Positions 1 through 9,238 of a DNA stretch of 59,210 nucleotides are shown in pieces. The translations under genes and the position numbers were made by a program. This DNA is from an uncultured Rhodospirillales bacterium (lineage in GTDB: Bacteria > Pseudomonadota > Alphaproteobacteria > Acetobacterales > Acetobacteraceae): NCBI GenBank assembly GCA_903844135.1, contig CAIMSN010000064.1, forward strand, positions 1 through 59,210. The letters are read 5' to 3'. Every line of letters starts with the position of its first letter. Position 1 is the first letter of the stretch. A model generated the notes under the pieces. It saw only the letters and a list, made by a program, of their open reading frames with translations. It searched no databases and was not told the DNA's origin.

Positions 1-172
1 CCAGGAGGCACGGTTCTTCCGGGAGCAGCAGACCATGTACGAGCGCTGGGGCAAGGTGCCGTTCTTCAGGAACGACCCGTTCTTCAATCCGAACTTCTCC
101 CGGGTCGACCGTCTCTTCTACGACCTCGAAGACCCCGCCCGTCTCAGGGATGTCGCCGAGGCGACAGGCTGA
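1..172 (+). CDS. C-terminal fragment of a probable glycosyltransferase (partial)
   Basis: Open frame entering from the left edge and ending at TGA 170-172, two bases before the next start. The 56 visible residues end a larger protein. The stretch reading DPFFNPNFS resembles the DPYYNPN-type ending found at the C-terminus of many bacterial glycosyltransferases and polysaccharide-modifying proteins. The sugar-nucleotide and GT61 genes a few kb downstream fit that reading. Too little is visible to name the family, so the call is tentative. Confidence 0.4.
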   Translation, partial: QEARFFREQQTMYERWGKVPFFRNDPFFNPNFSRVDRLFYDLEDPARLRDVAEATG

Positions 173-174
173 TC

Positions 175-813
175 ATGCGGAGGGCCGCGCTGGGCCCCGG
201 CTCAGGCACTGCCTTGGCCGTCGCCCTGGCCGTCGCTCTGGGGCTGGGTGGTTGTGCGTCAGGTCCGCCATCGACGCCGCACAGTCCGGCCGAGCAGGCG
301 GACATCGACCAGGCGCAGTCGGCGCTCGATGCCCTGCATGGTCTGAAGGCGAGGTTCACGCAGTTCGGCCCGGAGCGCGATGCGATCAGCTTCGGTACCG
401 CCTGGTTCGAGACCGGACATCTGCGCCTGCAATACGATCCGCCGCTGCAGCGCGTCGTGGTCGCCGGCAGCGGGCGGCTGGTGGTGCATGACGAACCGAG
501 TGGCGCCACCACCCGGATCTCGCTCGCCGCCAACCCGCTCGGGCTGCTGCTCGCCGGCCCGGTCCGTCTGTCGGGCGAGATCGACGTGACCGACATCCAG
601 CGCAGCGCCGGCGCATTGCAATTGTCCCTGGACCGCGCCTCGAATCCTGCCCAGGGCCTGCTGACGCTGCTGTTCCTGGTCCGGCCGGACGGTACTCTGA
701 TGCTCTCCGGCCTGGAAGCGGTCGATTCCCAGCATCATCGCACCCGTTTCGTGCTGAGCGATCAGCGGAGCGGCATCGCGCTCGATCCGGCCCTGTTCAG
801 TCCTCCCGGATAG
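175..813 (+). CDS. LolA-like outer-membrane lipoprotein carrier / sorting protein, itself a lipoprotein
   Basis: A 212-residue protein with an N-terminal hydrophobic segment ending in a lipobox (LGGC, Cys about residue 27), so it is predicted to be lipidated. The mature part has the LolA pattern: an early segment with 'LKARFTQ', then strand-rich sequence containing W-F-x-x-G-x-L-R and '[10 protein letters not shown]', and a late region around '[18 protein letters not shown]'. LolA-fold proteins carry lipoproteins or hydrophobic ligands through the periplasm. Classical LolA is soluble, so a lipidated version is a variant and its substrate is not shown. The start lies 2 bases after the preceding stop, so co-transcription is likely. 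It converges with lipB, and their 3' ends overlap by 17 bp. Confidence 0.72.
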   Translation: MRRAALGPGSGTALAVALAVALGLGGCASGPPSTPHSPAEQADIDQAQSALDALHGLKARFTQFGPERDAISFGTAWFETGHLRLQYDPPLQRVVVAGSGRLVVHDEPSGATTRISLAANPLGLLLAGPVRLSGEIDVTDIQRSAGALQLSLDRASNPAQGLLTLLFLVRPDGTLMLSGLEAVDSQHHRTRFVLSDQRSGIALDPALFSPPG

Positions 814-1498
814 GCGGCACCGCATCGCCGAAGAAGTCCGGCCAGCATGCGGCGAGGGCGGCATCGAGCGACTGCATGGTCGCGTCGAGTCCCAATGCGG
901 CCAGGCTGGTCACGCCATGCTCGCGTATCCCGCACGGTACGATGCCGTCGAAATGGTCGAGCGCCGGCGATACGTTGACCGACACGCCATGCCAGCAGAT
1001 CCAGCGAGTCACCCTGACCCCGAGGGCCGCGATCTTGCTGTCGCGGCCGGTCCGATCGTCCGATACCCAAACTCCGATCCGGCCGTCCCGCCGGCCGGCG
1101 ACCACGCCCAGCCTGGCCAGGGCTGCGATCAGCCAGCCTTCCAGCGCGCAGACATAAGCCCGCACGTCGCGTGGCGGCACGACCCCGTGGCGCCGCTGCA
1201 GGTCGAGCATGACGTAGGCCACGCGCTGCCCTGGCCCGTGATAGGTCCATTGCCCGCCGCGTCCAGCCGCGTAGGTCGGAAATCGGTACGGATTGAACAG
1301 GTCCTCCGGACGGGCCGACGTGCCTGCCGTGAAGGTCGGCGGATGCTGCAGCAGCCAGACCATCTCGCGTGCGTCCTGCTCGCGCAGTGCCGCGACCCGC
1401 TTGCGCATCGTTTGCATCGCCTCGGGATACTCGACCGGCTCGGCGCTCCTCAGCCACAGCGGACCCTGCAGTTGGGTGATTGCCGAGTGCTGATCCAT
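797..1498 (-). CDS. lipB: octanoyl-[acyl-carrier-protein]:protein N-octanoyltransferase (LipB)
   Basis: LipB moves the octanoyl group from octanoyl-ACP to a lysine on lipoyl domains, the first step of endogenous lipoate assembly for the 2-oxoacid dehydrogenases and the glycine cleavage H protein. The 233-residue protein has the family's three blocks: [13 protein letters not shown] (79-91) for acyl-ACP binding, the SKIAALG block with catalytic Lys155, and the PCGI block with nucleophile Cys189. Length is normal. The gene stands alone on this strand and converges with the LolA-like gene. A candidate promoter for the downstream-facing tRNA-Leu overlaps its start region. Confidence 0.95.
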   Translation of the reverse strand: MDQHSAITQLQGPLWLRSAEPVEYPEAMQTMRKRVAALREQDAREMVWLLQHPPTFTAGTSARPEDLFNPYRFPTYAAGRGGQWTYHGPGQRVAYVMLDLQRRHGVVPPRDVRAYVCALEGWLIAALARLGVVAGRRDGRIGVWVSDDRTGRDSKIAALGVRVTRWICWHGVSVNVSPALDHFDGIVPCGIREHGVTSLAALGLDATMQSLDAALAACWPDFFGDAVPPIRED

Positions 1499-1508
1499 CG
1501 TCTATACG
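1480..1508 (+). promoter_or_regulatory. candidate sigma-70 promoter for tRNA-Leu
   Basis: TTGCCG (1480-1485), 17 bases, then TATACG (1503-1508), about 50 bp upstream of the mature tRNA 5' end. It overlaps the start of the oppositely oriented lipB. Assigned by eye only. Confidence 0.35.
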
Positions 1509-1556
1509 CCCCTCCGTCGTCCCGGATATGGCCTCTGGCCCCCGGAATGTCACGGT

Positions 1557-1642
1557 GCGGTCGTGGCGGAATGGTAGACGCGCAAGCTTGAGGTGCTTGT
1601 GGGGGAAACCCCGTGGAAGTTCGAGTCTTCTCGACCGCACCA
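1557..1642 (+). tRNA. tRNA-Leu (anticodon GAG), CCA encoded
   Basis: An 86-nt cloverleaf. Acceptor strands GCGGTCG (1557-1563) and CGACCGC (1632-1638) pair perfectly and are followed by A and an encoded CCA. The anticodon arm CAAGC-TTGAGGT-GCTTG puts GAG at positions 34-36, reading CUC/CUU. A long variable arm (GTGGGGGAAACCCCGT) marks a class II tRNA, as expected for leucine. The T-arm has the usual GTTCGAGTC loop. Confidence 0.95.
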
Positions 1643-1784
1643 GATTTTCCCATCCGATCGGCGCCAAGCCCCTGATAAGCCTGCGGGCGGTATCGGGGCG
1701 CATTGCGGCCACCCTCGTCGCATGGCACGCTCGGAGCTCAAACGCGCCGGGCTGGAACGGCGTCCTCAAGCGAAGGTAGAGACC

Positions 1785-2663
1785 GTGATCAAGCCCTTAC
1801 GCAAGGCAGTGCTCCCCGTCGCCGGGCTTGGGACTCGCTTCCTCCCGGCCACCAAGGCGATGGCCAAGGAGATGCTACCGGTCGTCGACCGCCCGCTCAT
1901 CCAATATGCGATCGACGAGGCCCGCGCCGCCGGGATCGAGCAGTTCTGTCTGATCACCGGCCGCGGCAAGACCGCCCTGGTCGAGTATTTCGATCGCGCC
2001 TACGAGCTCGAGGCCACGCTCAAGGAGCGGAACAAGCCGGAAGCAATGGCGGCGCTGCGCGATTCCAGCATGCTGCCCGGCACCATGCTGTCCGTCCGGC
2101 AGCAGGAGCCGCTCGGCCTGGGTCATGCGATCTGGTGCGCCCGCGCCTTCATCGGCGACGATCCGTTCGCGATCCTGCTGCCGGACGACATCGTCCTGGC
2201 CAAGACCCCGTGCCTCAAGCAGCTCGCCGATGCCTATGCCGAGACCGGCGGCAGTGTGGTGGCGGTGTCGGAAGTGCCGCCGGAGCACACCAACCGCTAT
2301 GGCATCCTCAAGATCGGCAAGGATGACGGCCGCATGGTCGAGGTCACCGGGCTGGTCGAGAAGCCGAAGCCGGAGGACGCGCCGTCCAATCTCTCGATCA
2401 TCGGCCGCTACGTCCTGACCGCCGACGTGATGCAGCATCTCAGCAAGCTCGAGCGCGGCGCCGGCAACGAAGTCCAGCTCACCGACGCCATGGCCAAGAT
2501 GATCGGCACCCACCCGTTCCACGGCCTGCGCTACGAAGGCCGCCGTTTCGATTGCGGCGACAAGGTCGGCTATCTCGAGGCGCAGATCGCCTTTGCGCTG
2601 GAGCGGCCCGACCTCGGTCCGGCGGTGCGGGAATTCCTCAAGCACTACGTGGGAGCGCTCTGA
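1785..2663 (+). CDS. galU: UTP-glucose-1-phosphate uridylyltransferase (GalU)
   Basis: GalU makes UDP-glucose from UTP and glucose-1-phosphate, supplying cell-surface polysaccharide synthesis. The nucleotidyltransferase signature [17 protein letters not shown] lies close to the N-terminus, followed by [12 protein letters not shown] and, later, RYGILK and GLVEKP. The GTG at 1785 was chosen because it places the signature where the family has it and gives 292 residues, a typical length. An in-frame ATG at 1722 would add 21 residues of unremarkable sequence. The stop overlaps the start of the phosphomannomutase gene (TGATG), so the two are translationally coupled: one supplies hexose-1-phosphates, the other nucleotide sugars. 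Confidence 0.93.
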   Translation: MIKPLRKAVLPVAGLGTRFLPATKAMAKEMLPVVDRPLIQYAIDEARAAGIEQFCLITGRGKTALVEYFDRAYELEATLKERNKPEAMAALRDSSMLPGTMLSVRQQEPLGLGHAIWCARAFIGDDPFAILLPDDIVLAKTPCLKQLADAYAETGGSVVAVSEVPPEHTNRYGILKIGKDDGRMVEVTGLVEKPKPEDAPSNLSIIGRYVLTADVMQHLSKLERGAGNEVQLTDAMAKMIGTHPFHGLRYEGRRFDCGDKVGYLEAQIAFALERPDLGPAVREFLKHYVGAL

Positions 2664-4072
2664 TGGCCTTCACCCATGCGTTCGATCCGACCAGCCTGCG
2701 CGAGTACGACATCCGCGGCATCGTCGGCCAGACGCTGCACGCCAAGGACGCGTTCGCGATCGGCCGCACCTTCGGCAGCATCGTCGCCGGCAAGGACGGC
2801 AAGACCGTCGCCGTCGGCTATGACGGCCGGCTGTCCTCGCCGGAGCTCGAAGCGGCCCTGGTCGAGGGGCTGAAGGCGTCCGGGATGGAGGTGCTGCGCG
2901 TCGGCTGCGGCCCGACGCCGATGCTGTATTACGCGGCCACCACGCTGGAGACCGATGGCTGCATCATGGTCACCGGCAGCCACAACCCGCCGAACTATAA
3001 CGGCTTCAAGATGATGCTGGGTCGCAAGCCGTTCTTCGGCGCGCAGATCCAGCATCTCGGCAAGCTGGCCGGCGCCGGGGAGGTGGTCGGCGAGACCACC
3101 GGCTCGGATCGCAGGATCGACGTCAGCCACGATTATGTCGCCCGGCTGATCTCCGACTGGGATGGCGGCGACCGCATCCTCAAGGTGGTGTGGGACAACG
3201 GCAACAGCTCCGCCGGCGAGATCCTGCAGCGGCTGGTCGGCTCGCTGCCGGGCGAGCATACCGTGCTCAATGGCGCCATCGACGGCAACTTCCCGGCGCA
3301 CCACCCGGATCCGACCGTCGCCAAGAATCTCGAGCAACTGATCGCCGCGGTCGCCGAGAAGGGGGCCGACATCGGCATCGCCTTCGATGGCGACGCGGAC
3401 CGTATCGGCGTGGTCGACAACAAGGGCCAGATCCTCTGGGGCGATCAGTTGCTGGTCGTGCTCGGCCGCGACGTGCTCAAGTCGCACCCCGGAGCCACCA
3501 TCATCGCCGACGTCAAGGCCAGCCAGGTGCTGTTCGACGAGATCGAGCGCGCCGGCGGTACCCCGCTGATGTGGAAGACCGGGCACTCGTTGATCAAGGC
3601 CAAGATGGCCGAGACCGGCAGCCCGCTCGCCGGCGAGATGTCCGGCCACGTGTTCTTCGCCGACAAATGGTATGGCTTCGACGACGCGCTCTATGCCGCC
3701 GTTCGCGTGCTCGGCATCGTCGCCCGCATGGAGGGGCCTTTCTCCGACGTGAAGGACGCGCTGCCGCACGCCGTCAGCACCCCCGAGCTGCGCTTCGATT
3801 GCGAGGATACCCGCAAGTTCCAGGTGATCGAGGAGGTCGCGGGACGGCTCGACGCCGCCGGCGCCCAGGTGTCGGCGATCGACGGCGTCCGGGTGAAGAC
3901 CGAGGATGGCTGGTGGCTGCTGCGCGCCTCCAACACCCAGGCGGTGCTGGTCGCGCGGTGCGAGGCCTTCAGCGCCGACGGTCTGGAGCGCCTCAAGGCG
4001 GAACTGGTGCACCAGCTCGATGCGTCCGGCCTGGCCGCGCCGGACTTCTCCGGAGAGAATTCCGGTCACTGA
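2663..4072 (+). CDS. phosphomannomutase/phosphoglucomutase
   Basis: A 469-residue alpha-D-phosphohexomutase that interconverts hexose-6- and hexose-1-phosphates for nucleotide-sugar synthesis. The catalytic phosphoserine loop TGSHNPP carries Ser106. The metal-binding loop is DGDADRIG, the sugar-specificity loop is around GEMSGHVFF, and the C-terminal phosphate-binding region contains RASNTQ. The N-terminal REYDIRG is typical of AlgC/CpsG-like enzymes. Coupled to galU by a TGATG junction, with the GT61 gene following 24 bp downstream, so this is a small polysaccharide-precursor operon. Whether it prefers mannose or glucose cannot be read from sequence. Confidence 0.93.
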   Translation: MAFTHAFDPTSLREYDIRGIVGQTLHAKDAFAIGRTFGSIVAGKDGKTVAVGYDGRLSSPELEAALVEGLKASGMEVLRVGCGPTPMLYYAATTLETDGCIMVTGSHNPPNYNGFKMMLGRKPFFGAQIQHLGKLAGAGEVVGETTGSDRRIDVSHDYVARLISDWDGGDRILKVVWDNGNSSAGEILQRLVGSLPGEHTVLNGAIDGNFPAHHPDPTVAKNLEQLIAAVAEKGADIGIAFDGDADRIGVVDNKGQILWGDQLLVVLGRDVLKSHPGATIIADVKASQVLFDEIERAGGTPLMWKTGHSLIKAKMAETGSPLAGEMSGHVFFADKWYGFDDALYAAVRVLGIVARMEGPFSDVKDALPHAVSTPELRFDCEDTRKFQVIEEVAGRLDAAGAQVSAIDGVRVKTEDGWWLLRASNTQAVLVARCEAFSADGLERLKAELVHQLDASGLAAPDFSGENSGH

Positions 4073-4096
4073 TCGGCGTGTGCGCGGCGGTCGGTC

Positions 4097-5152
4097 ATGG
4101 ATCTGATCGACCCGCCGTCCGCGTCGCTGCTGTTCGAGGCGCAGTCGCCTTCCTACGACGCCCCGCCGCCCGAGATACGCTACGCCGAACGCATTCCCGC
4201 CGACATCGCCGCCGCCTGCGGGGCGCAGCGGCAAGGGCATTTCGAGCCGCGCCCGGTTCGGATCTGGCTGCTGCACGACGTGGTCGTCGCCTATGAAGGG
4301 CTGGTGTTTGACCGCGACGGCAACCTGTTTCGCCAGAGCGTGACCCAGCATCATGCGCTGGAAATCGACTGGGCCCGTGCGCAGATGGTTGCCGGCCCGG
4401 ACATGCCGCACCTCACCCATCCCGTGGTGCTCGGCAAGAAACGCGGTGCCGGCAATTACGGCCATTTCCTGCTGGAAATCCTGCCGATGCTGCAACTGGC
4501 GCGCGACAGGATCAGGAGCGACACGCTGGGCGCGCTGGTGCACGACGTCGACGACCCGCAACTCGGCGGGGTGATGCAGGAGAGCCTGCGTCGGATCGGC
4601 GTGCCGGATCGGCTGGTCGGTGTTTCCGGACTTATGCCGGTCAGGGTCGATCGTCTGCTCCTGGTCGAGGGACTCACCGCGCATGGTACCTACATGTCGC
4701 CGCTCGTCACCGCCTGCATCGCGGTTCTGCGGGCCGGGACGCAAGGCGCCGGCCACGAGCGCGTGTTCATCGCCAGAGGCAACGAGATGCGGCGCGATTT
4801 CCAGGATTCCGCCCGTGTCGAAAGCCTGGCCAGGGAGGCCGGTTTCCATGTCATGAACCCCGATGGCCTCACCTTGCCGGAACAGATCGCCTGCCTGCAC
4901 GATGCGCGGATCGTGGCCGGGGCGATGGGGGCGGCGATGACCAATCTGGTGTTCGCCGGCGCGGGCGCGCGTATCCTGATGTTCGCCGGCGCCGCCATGC
5001 CGGATACGTTCTTCTGGTTCGCATCGACGGTGTTCGGTCATCGCTACCGGGAGATGCGCTGCGATCAGGCCGAGCAGGTGCAGGGTCTGTTCTATGACCG
5101 CGCCCTGCTGGTGCCGGACGACGATGTCCGATCGTTCCTCGCGTCGTCCTGA
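4097..5152 (+). CDS. GT61-family glycosyltransferase (DUF563)
   Basis: A 351-residue cytoplasmic protein without signal peptide or membrane segment. The GT61/DUF563 pattern is visible in the C-terminal half: FIARG followed by RRDFQDSA, then a 'GFHVMNPDGLTLPEQI' block and a glycine-rich 'VAGAMGAAMTNLVFAGAGA' block, matching the family's x-x-G-x-H/M-G-A-x-x-x-N core. NYGHFLLEILPML in the middle is also typical. Such enzymes transfer sugars onto glycans of extracellular or surface polymers. Position directly after galU and the hexomutase supports a role in surface polysaccharide assembly. Donor and acceptor are unknown. Confidence 0.8.
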   Translation: MDLIDPPSASLLFEAQSPSYDAPPPEIRYAERIPADIAAACGAQRQGHFEPRPVRIWLLHDVVVAYEGLVFDRDGNLFRQSVTQHHALEIDWARAQMVAGPDMPHLTHPVVLGKKRGAGNYGHFLLEILPMLQLARDRIRSDTLGALVHDVDDPQLGGVMQESLRRIGVPDRLVGVSGLMPVRVDRLLLVEGLTAHGTYMSPLVTACIAVLRAGTQGAGHERVFIARGNEMRRDFQDSARVESLAREAGFHVMNPDGLTLPEQIACLHDARIVAGAMGAAMTNLVFAGAGARILMFAGAAMPDTFFWFASTVFGHRYREMRCDQAEQVQGLFYDRALLVPDDDVRSFLASS

Positions 5153-6518
5153 CGGTTCCGGCCGGCACGTGCTGGCGCTCGATTGGCGGGCGCCGGACGC
5201 GGCGTTTCGCTCTCTCTCGTCGCAGCGGCTGCCGGTCTGGCTCGACAGCGCCGGCCCGGTCGGCCCGAGAAGCCGGTTCTCGTATCTGTGCGTCGATCCG
5301 GTCTCGGTGCTGGAGTATCGCGACGGCGTGTTGCGCCATGACGGGCGGGTAGGGGAACCGCTCCCGTTCCAGGCGCTCGCAGACCTCGTGTCACGCGCCC
5401 GGCGCGTCGTCGAACCGGGACCGGCACCGTTCATGGGCGGCGTCGTTGGGTTGCTGGGCTACGGTCTCGGCACCGCGCTCGAGCGCCTGCCGGCCCGTCA
5501 CGCGCAGGATCCCGATCTGCCGGCTTTGTGGTTCGGTCACTACGACCTTGTCCTGGCGTTCGATCGTCTGCAGCGGCGCTGCTGGCTGATCTCGACCGGG
5601 GTCCACCCTGACCAGACCGCCCTGCAACGCGCTGCGCTGCTGCTAGGCTGGCTGGACCAGCCCCCCGCGCCGCTGGCGCCGATCCCGGCGCTGACCTGGC
5701 ATCCGGACCGGACGCAGGACTCGTATGTCGGCATGATCGAGCGCACGCTCGACTACATCAGGGCAGGCGACATCTTCCAGGCCAACCTGACCATGCGCCA
5801 TGTCGCCGAGCGTCCGGACGGTGTCGATCCCGCTTCGGTCCATCTCGCGCTGCGTGCGCGCAATCCGGCCGCGTTCGGGGCCTATATCGGCTGGGGGCAG
5901 GGGCGGGCGCTGTCCAGCGCATCGCCGGAACGTTTCCTCAGCCTGGATGCGCGGGGAACGATCGAGACCAGGCCGATCAAGGGCACCCGGCCGCGCTGCG
6001 ATGATGCGACGGCCGATGCTTGCGCCGCGCGGGAGCTCGCGCGCAGCGAGAAGGATCGTGCCGAGAACCTGATGATCGTCGATCTGATGCGCAACGATCT
6101 GTCGCGCGTCGCCGTGCCTGGCAGCGTCGCCGTGCCCGCCCTGTTCGAGATCGAGAGCATCGCCACGCTGCATCATCTGGTCTCGACGGTGACGGCGACG
6201 CTGCGACCGGACGAGGATGCGATCACGCTGCTGCGGGCGACGTTCCCGGGCGGTTCGGTGACCGGCGCACCGAAGATAAGGGCGATGCAGATCATCGACG
6301 CGCTCGAACTCTCGAGCCGCGGACCCTATTGCGGATCGGTGGTCTGGATCGGCGAGGACGGGGCGATGGACAGCAGCATCGTCATCCGCACTCTGATGCT
6401 GGGCCGCGCGACCATCGTCGCCCAGGCCGGCGGCGGGATCGTCGCCGATTCCGATCCGATCGGGGAGTATCGCGAGATGCTGTCGAAGGTCGCGCCGCTC
6501 CTGTCGGTGTTCGCATGA
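5124..6518 (+). CDS. pabB: aminodeoxychorismate synthase component I (PabB)
   Basis: Forms 4-amino-4-deoxychorismate from chorismate and ammonia on the way to p-aminobenzoate and folate. The chorismate-binding domain fills the C-terminal two thirds: SSASPERFL, then ETRPIKGTRPR with Lys286, then DLMRNDLSRV, PGGSVTGAPK and GGGIVADSDP. A lysine in the PIKGT motif is diagnostic of PabB; anthranilate synthase TrpE has PIAGT there. ATG 5124 gives 464 residues and overlaps the upstream gene by 29 bp. A GTG at 5169 is an alternative start. The stop overlaps the pabC start (ATGA), pairing the two consecutive steps. Confidence 0.92.
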   Translation: MSDRSSRRPDGSGRHVLALDWRAPDAAFRSLSSQRLPVWLDSAGPVGPRSRFSYLCVDPVSVLEYRDGVLRHDGRVGEPLPFQALADLVSRARRVVEPGPAPFMGGVVGLLGYGLGTALERLPARHAQDPDLPALWFGHYDLVLAFDRLQRRCWLISTGVHPDQTALQRAALLLGWLDQPPAPLAPIPALTWHPDRTQDSYVGMIERTLDYIRAGDIFQANLTMRHVAERPDGVDPASVHLALRARNPAAFGAYIGWGQGRALSSASPERFLSLDARGTIETRPIKGTRPRCDDATADACAARELARSEKDRAENLMIVDLMRNDLSRVAVPGSVAVPALFEIESIATLHHLVSTVTATLRPDEDAITLLRATFPGGSVTGAPKIRAMQIIDALELSSRGPYCGSVVWIGEDGAMDSSIVIRTLMLGRATIVAQAGGGIVADSDPIGEYREMLSKVAPLLSVFA

Positions 6519-7324
6519 GGATCTGGCACGACGGCGTCCTGGTCGATCCCGCTCTGGTGCGGATCGCGCCCGACGATCGCGGCTTCACTTTCGGCGACGG
6601 CGTGTTCGAGACCATCCGGGTGCTCGACGGTCGCCCGATGCATGCAGGCCGCCATTTCGGCCGCCTTCGTCAGGGTGCCGGCCTGCTCGGCATTCCGGTC
6701 GCGTTCGACGATCGGGTGCTGCTGGAAGCGGTCCTGGCGGTCATCGCGGAGACCGGTACCCGGCAGGGCAGCGTACGTGTCACCCTGTCGCGCGGACCGG
6801 CGCCGCGCGGCATCGCCACCCCGCCGTCGGTAACGCCGACGCTGCTGGTCGCCGCGCAGGACGGCGCCGTCTCGCAGGCCCCGGTGCGCCTGATCGTGGC
6901 GCGGACCACCCGGCGCAACGAGTTCTCGCCCCTCAGCACGATCAAATGCGCCAACTATCTCGACAGCGTGCTCGCCAGGCGGGAGGCGGAGGCCAAGGGC
7001 ATGGATGACGCGCTGCTGCTCAACACGGCAGGCCTGGTCGCCGAAAGCACCACGGCGACCCTGCTGGCCCGGTTCGACGGTCGGCTGCGGACGCCGCGCC
7101 TGGTCGATGGCGCGCTTCCCGGCATCGCCAGGGGATTGCTGCTCGAGACCGGCCTGGTGAGCGAGTGCCGGATCGCGCCCGACCGTCTGGCGCATGCGGA
7201 GACGCTCCTGCTGTGCAACAGTCTTGGCGTGCGGCAGGTCGCCAGCCTGGATCGATCGCCGGTCCCGGCTTTGCCGGACCTGGTCGCTCGGCTGTCTGCA
7301 GTGCTTGAGACGGAGCCGCCATGA
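6515..7324 (+). CDS. pabC: aminodeoxychorismate lyase-type class IV aminotransferase (PabC)
   Basis: A 269-residue PLP fold-type IV enzyme. Typical blocks are GFTFGDGVFETIRV near the N-terminus, 'LSTIKCANYLDSVLARREA' carrying the PLP lysine, and LVAESTTATLL. Family members include branched-chain and D-amino-acid aminotransferases, but the four-base overlap with pabB strongly favours 4-amino-4-deoxychorismate lyase, which releases pyruvate to give p-aminobenzoate. It ends 13 bp before the convergent cheR stop, so this is the end of the rightward unit starting at galU. Confidence 0.87.
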   Translation: MRIWHDGVLVDPALVRIAPDDRGFTFGDGVFETIRVLDGRPMHAGRHFGRLRQGAGLLGIPVAFDDRVLLEAVLAVIAETGTRQGSVRVTLSRGPAPRGIATPPSVTPTLLVAAQDGAVSQAPVRLIVARTTRRNEFSPLSTIKCANYLDSVLARREAEAKGMDDALLLNTAGLVAESTTATLLARFDGRLRTPRLVDGALPGIARGLLLETGLVSECRIAPDRLAHAETLLLCNSLGVRQVASLDRSPVPALPDLVARLSAVLETEPP

Positions 7325-7337
7325 GGCCGGCGTCCCG

Positions 7338-8165
7338 CTATCGCGCCGGTATGAGGCCGGCGGTCGCGACCTGCTTGCGGAAGATGCCGGGCGAGCCGGC
7401 ATAAGGGACCAGGGCGCAATCGATGCCGAGAATGGTTTCCGCGCCTCCGAGATAGAGCGCGCCGTCTGGGCTCATCAGCCGCGCTATGGCCTGCAGCGTC
7501 CGGGTCTTGGTCTCGTGGTCGAAATAGATCAGCACGTTGCGACAGAACACGACGTCGAAACGCCCGAGTCCGGACAGGTCAGACAGCAGGTTCCAGTTCC
7601 TGAACCGGACCATCTCGCGCAGCGGGCGGTGGATGCGCCACCCGGCCTCTTCTTTGGCGAAATACTTGACCAGCAAGCGCGCCGGCAGACCGCGCTGCAC
7701 CTCGAACTGCGAATAGAGCCCCTCTTCGGCGCGCTTGAGCGGCTCCCTGGCGATATCCGTGCCGACGATCTCGATTCTGCGTCCACCGAGCATGGAGCCC
7801 ATTTCGCTGACCAGGATCGCCAACGAATAGGCTTCCTGGCCGGTCGACGCGGCCGCCGACCAGATCCGCAGCGGCGCGCCTTTCGGTCGGTCGGCATGCA
7901 GGTCTGGAAGCACGACGTCGCGCAGGTGGTCGAACGGCTTGCCATCGCGAAAGAACAGCGTCTCGTTGGTGGTCATCGCCTCGACCACCTCGGCTTCCAA
8001 GCCGGCATCCAGCCTCAGCCGGTCGGCAAGCGCGCCGAGATTGGGCAGGCCGCGTCGCTTCAGGATCGGATCGAGCCTGGCTTCGACGAGATAGTGCTTG
8101 TCGGAGCTCAGGGACAGGCCGGAGCGGGCCTTCACCGCGGCGGCGATGCTCTCGAAGCCGTTCAT
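7338..8165 (-). CDS. cheR: chemotaxis protein methyltransferase CheR
   Basis: A 275-residue S-adenosylmethionine-dependent methyltransferase that methylates glutamates on chemoreceptors. It has the helical N-terminal CheR domain (EAMTTNETLFFRD) and the Rossmann C-terminal domain (RIWSAAASTGQEAYSLAI, IVGTDIA, VFCRNVLIYF). It lacks the C-terminal pentapeptide-binding or TPR extensions of some CheR proteins. Start ATG 8165 overlaps the cheB stop (ATGA). It is the last gene of the cheA-W-Y-B-R operon and opposes CheB in receptor adaptation. Confidence 0.95.
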   Translation of the reverse strand: MNGFESIAAAVKARSGLSLSSDKHYLVEARLDPILKRRGLPNLGALADRLRLDAGLEAEVVEAMTTNETLFFRDGKPFDHLRDVVLPDLHADRPKGAPLRIWSAAASTGQEAYSLAILVSEMGSMLGGRRIEIVGTDIAREPLKRAEEGLYSQFEVQRGLPARLLVKYFAKEEAGWRIHRPLREMVRFRNWNLLSDLSGLGRFDVVFCRNVLIYFDHETKTRTLQAIARLMSPDGALYLGGAETILGIDCALVPYAGSPGIFRKQVATAGLIPAR

Positions 8166-9238
8166 GCCGGGCCTGCGAGAGCGCAGATCTTCGATGCCAG
8201 ATGGCTCAGCGGCAGCACGGCATGGCAGAGCCCGTCGCGGGCCACCGCGCCCGGCATGCCCCACACCACGCTGCTCGCCTCGTCCTGGGCAAGCACGGCG
8301 CCGCCCGCATCGACCACGCAGCGTGCGCCGGCGGCGCCGTCCCGGCCCATGCCGGTCAAAATCACCGTCAGGACGCGTCCGTGGCACGCCACGGCCGCGC
8401 TGCGCAGCATCGGATCGACCGCGGGCCGGCAGGAATTTTCCGGCGGCGTATCGACGATCCTGGCGGCGAGCCCTTCGCCGGCCGCCTCGACCAGCAGATG
8501 CCGGTCGCCGGGCGCTACATGGATACGATTGGGCAGCAGGGGCATGCCGTCCTCCGCCTCGACGCAGGGCCGATGACCGATACCGGCCAGATGCTCGGCG
8601 AGAGATCGGGTGAACAAAGGCGGCATGTGCTGCGTGAGGACGATCGGCTGCGACAGCCTGGCGTGAAGCATGCCGAACAGGGTGAACAGCGCCTGCGGAC
8701 CGCCGGTCGAACTGCCGATCGCCAGCAGGCGTGGCCTCAGCCGTGGGCCGGGCAGCATGCCGAGACTCGCACCCTTGCTGGCGACCGGGATCGCGACGCT
8801 CCTGCCCCTCGGCTTGCGCCCGAGAGCCAGAACCTTGGAGCGGATCTCTCGATCGAAGCTCTCCCGCGCGTCGGATTGCGGTTTGTGGAGACAGTCTGCC
8901 GCGCCGGCCTGGATCGCTCGAAGGGCGATGGCGGCTCCGGCGCTCGTCAACGCTGACGCGACGATGACGCGGACCTGCGGATCCGCTTTCAGCAGCAGCG
9001 GCAGCGCGGTCAGGCCGTCCATCACCGGCATCTCGACATCGAGCAGCACGATGTCGGCGGGGACCCGTTTCAGCGTCTCGACCGCGATCGCGCCGTTGGC
9101 GACGCTGCCGACGATCTCGACCTCCGGTTCGGCGTCCAGGATACGAGCGATCAGGGCCCTGACGACGCTCGAATCGTCGCAGATCAGGACGCGGATTCGC
9201 GGCAGGGCGTGCGTGCGGGGCGGCAGGAACGCGCTCAT
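8162..9238 (-). CDS. cheB: protein-glutamate methylesterase/deamidase CheB
   Basis: A 358-residue response regulator fused to a methylesterase. The N-terminal receiver has the acidic pair DD at 21-22 and phospho-acceptor Asp67 (LLDVEMP). The C-terminal esterase domain has the catalytic triad Ser177 (GSSTGG), His204 (TQHMP) and Asp300 (LTGMGRDG). It removes methyl groups from chemoreceptors when phosphorylated by CheA. Its start overlaps the cheY stop and its stop overlaps the cheR start, each by four bases. Length and layout are standard. Confidence 0.96.
   Translation of the reverse strand: MSAFLPPRTHALPRIRVLICDDSSVVRALIARILDAEPEVEIVGSVANGAIAVETLKRVPADIVLLDVEMPVMDGLTALPLLLKADPQVRVIVASALTSAGAAIALRAIQAGAADCLHKPQSDARESFDREIRSKVLALGRKPRGRSVAIPVASKGASLGMLPGPRLRPRLLAIGSSTGGPQALFTLFGMLHARLSQPIVLTQHMPPLFTRSLAEHLAGIGHRPCVEAEDGMPLLPNRIHVAPGDRHLLVEAAGEGLAARIVDTPPENSCRPAVDPMLRSAAVACHGRVLTVILTGMGRDGAAGARCVVDAGGAVLAQDEASSVVWGMPGAVARDGLCHAVLPLSHLASKICALAGPA

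Noticed and set aside
1722-1784. An earlier ATG start for galU
   Set aside because: The added 21 residues are not family-like and start close to the tRNA-Leu; GTG 1785 gives the normal GalU length.
2645-5434. A very long (about 930 codons) open frame on the minus strand
   Set aside because: It runs antisense across the phosphomannomutase, GT61 and pabB genes, has no domain and low-complexity His/Arg/Gly-rich sequence, and is a by-product of high GC codon bias.
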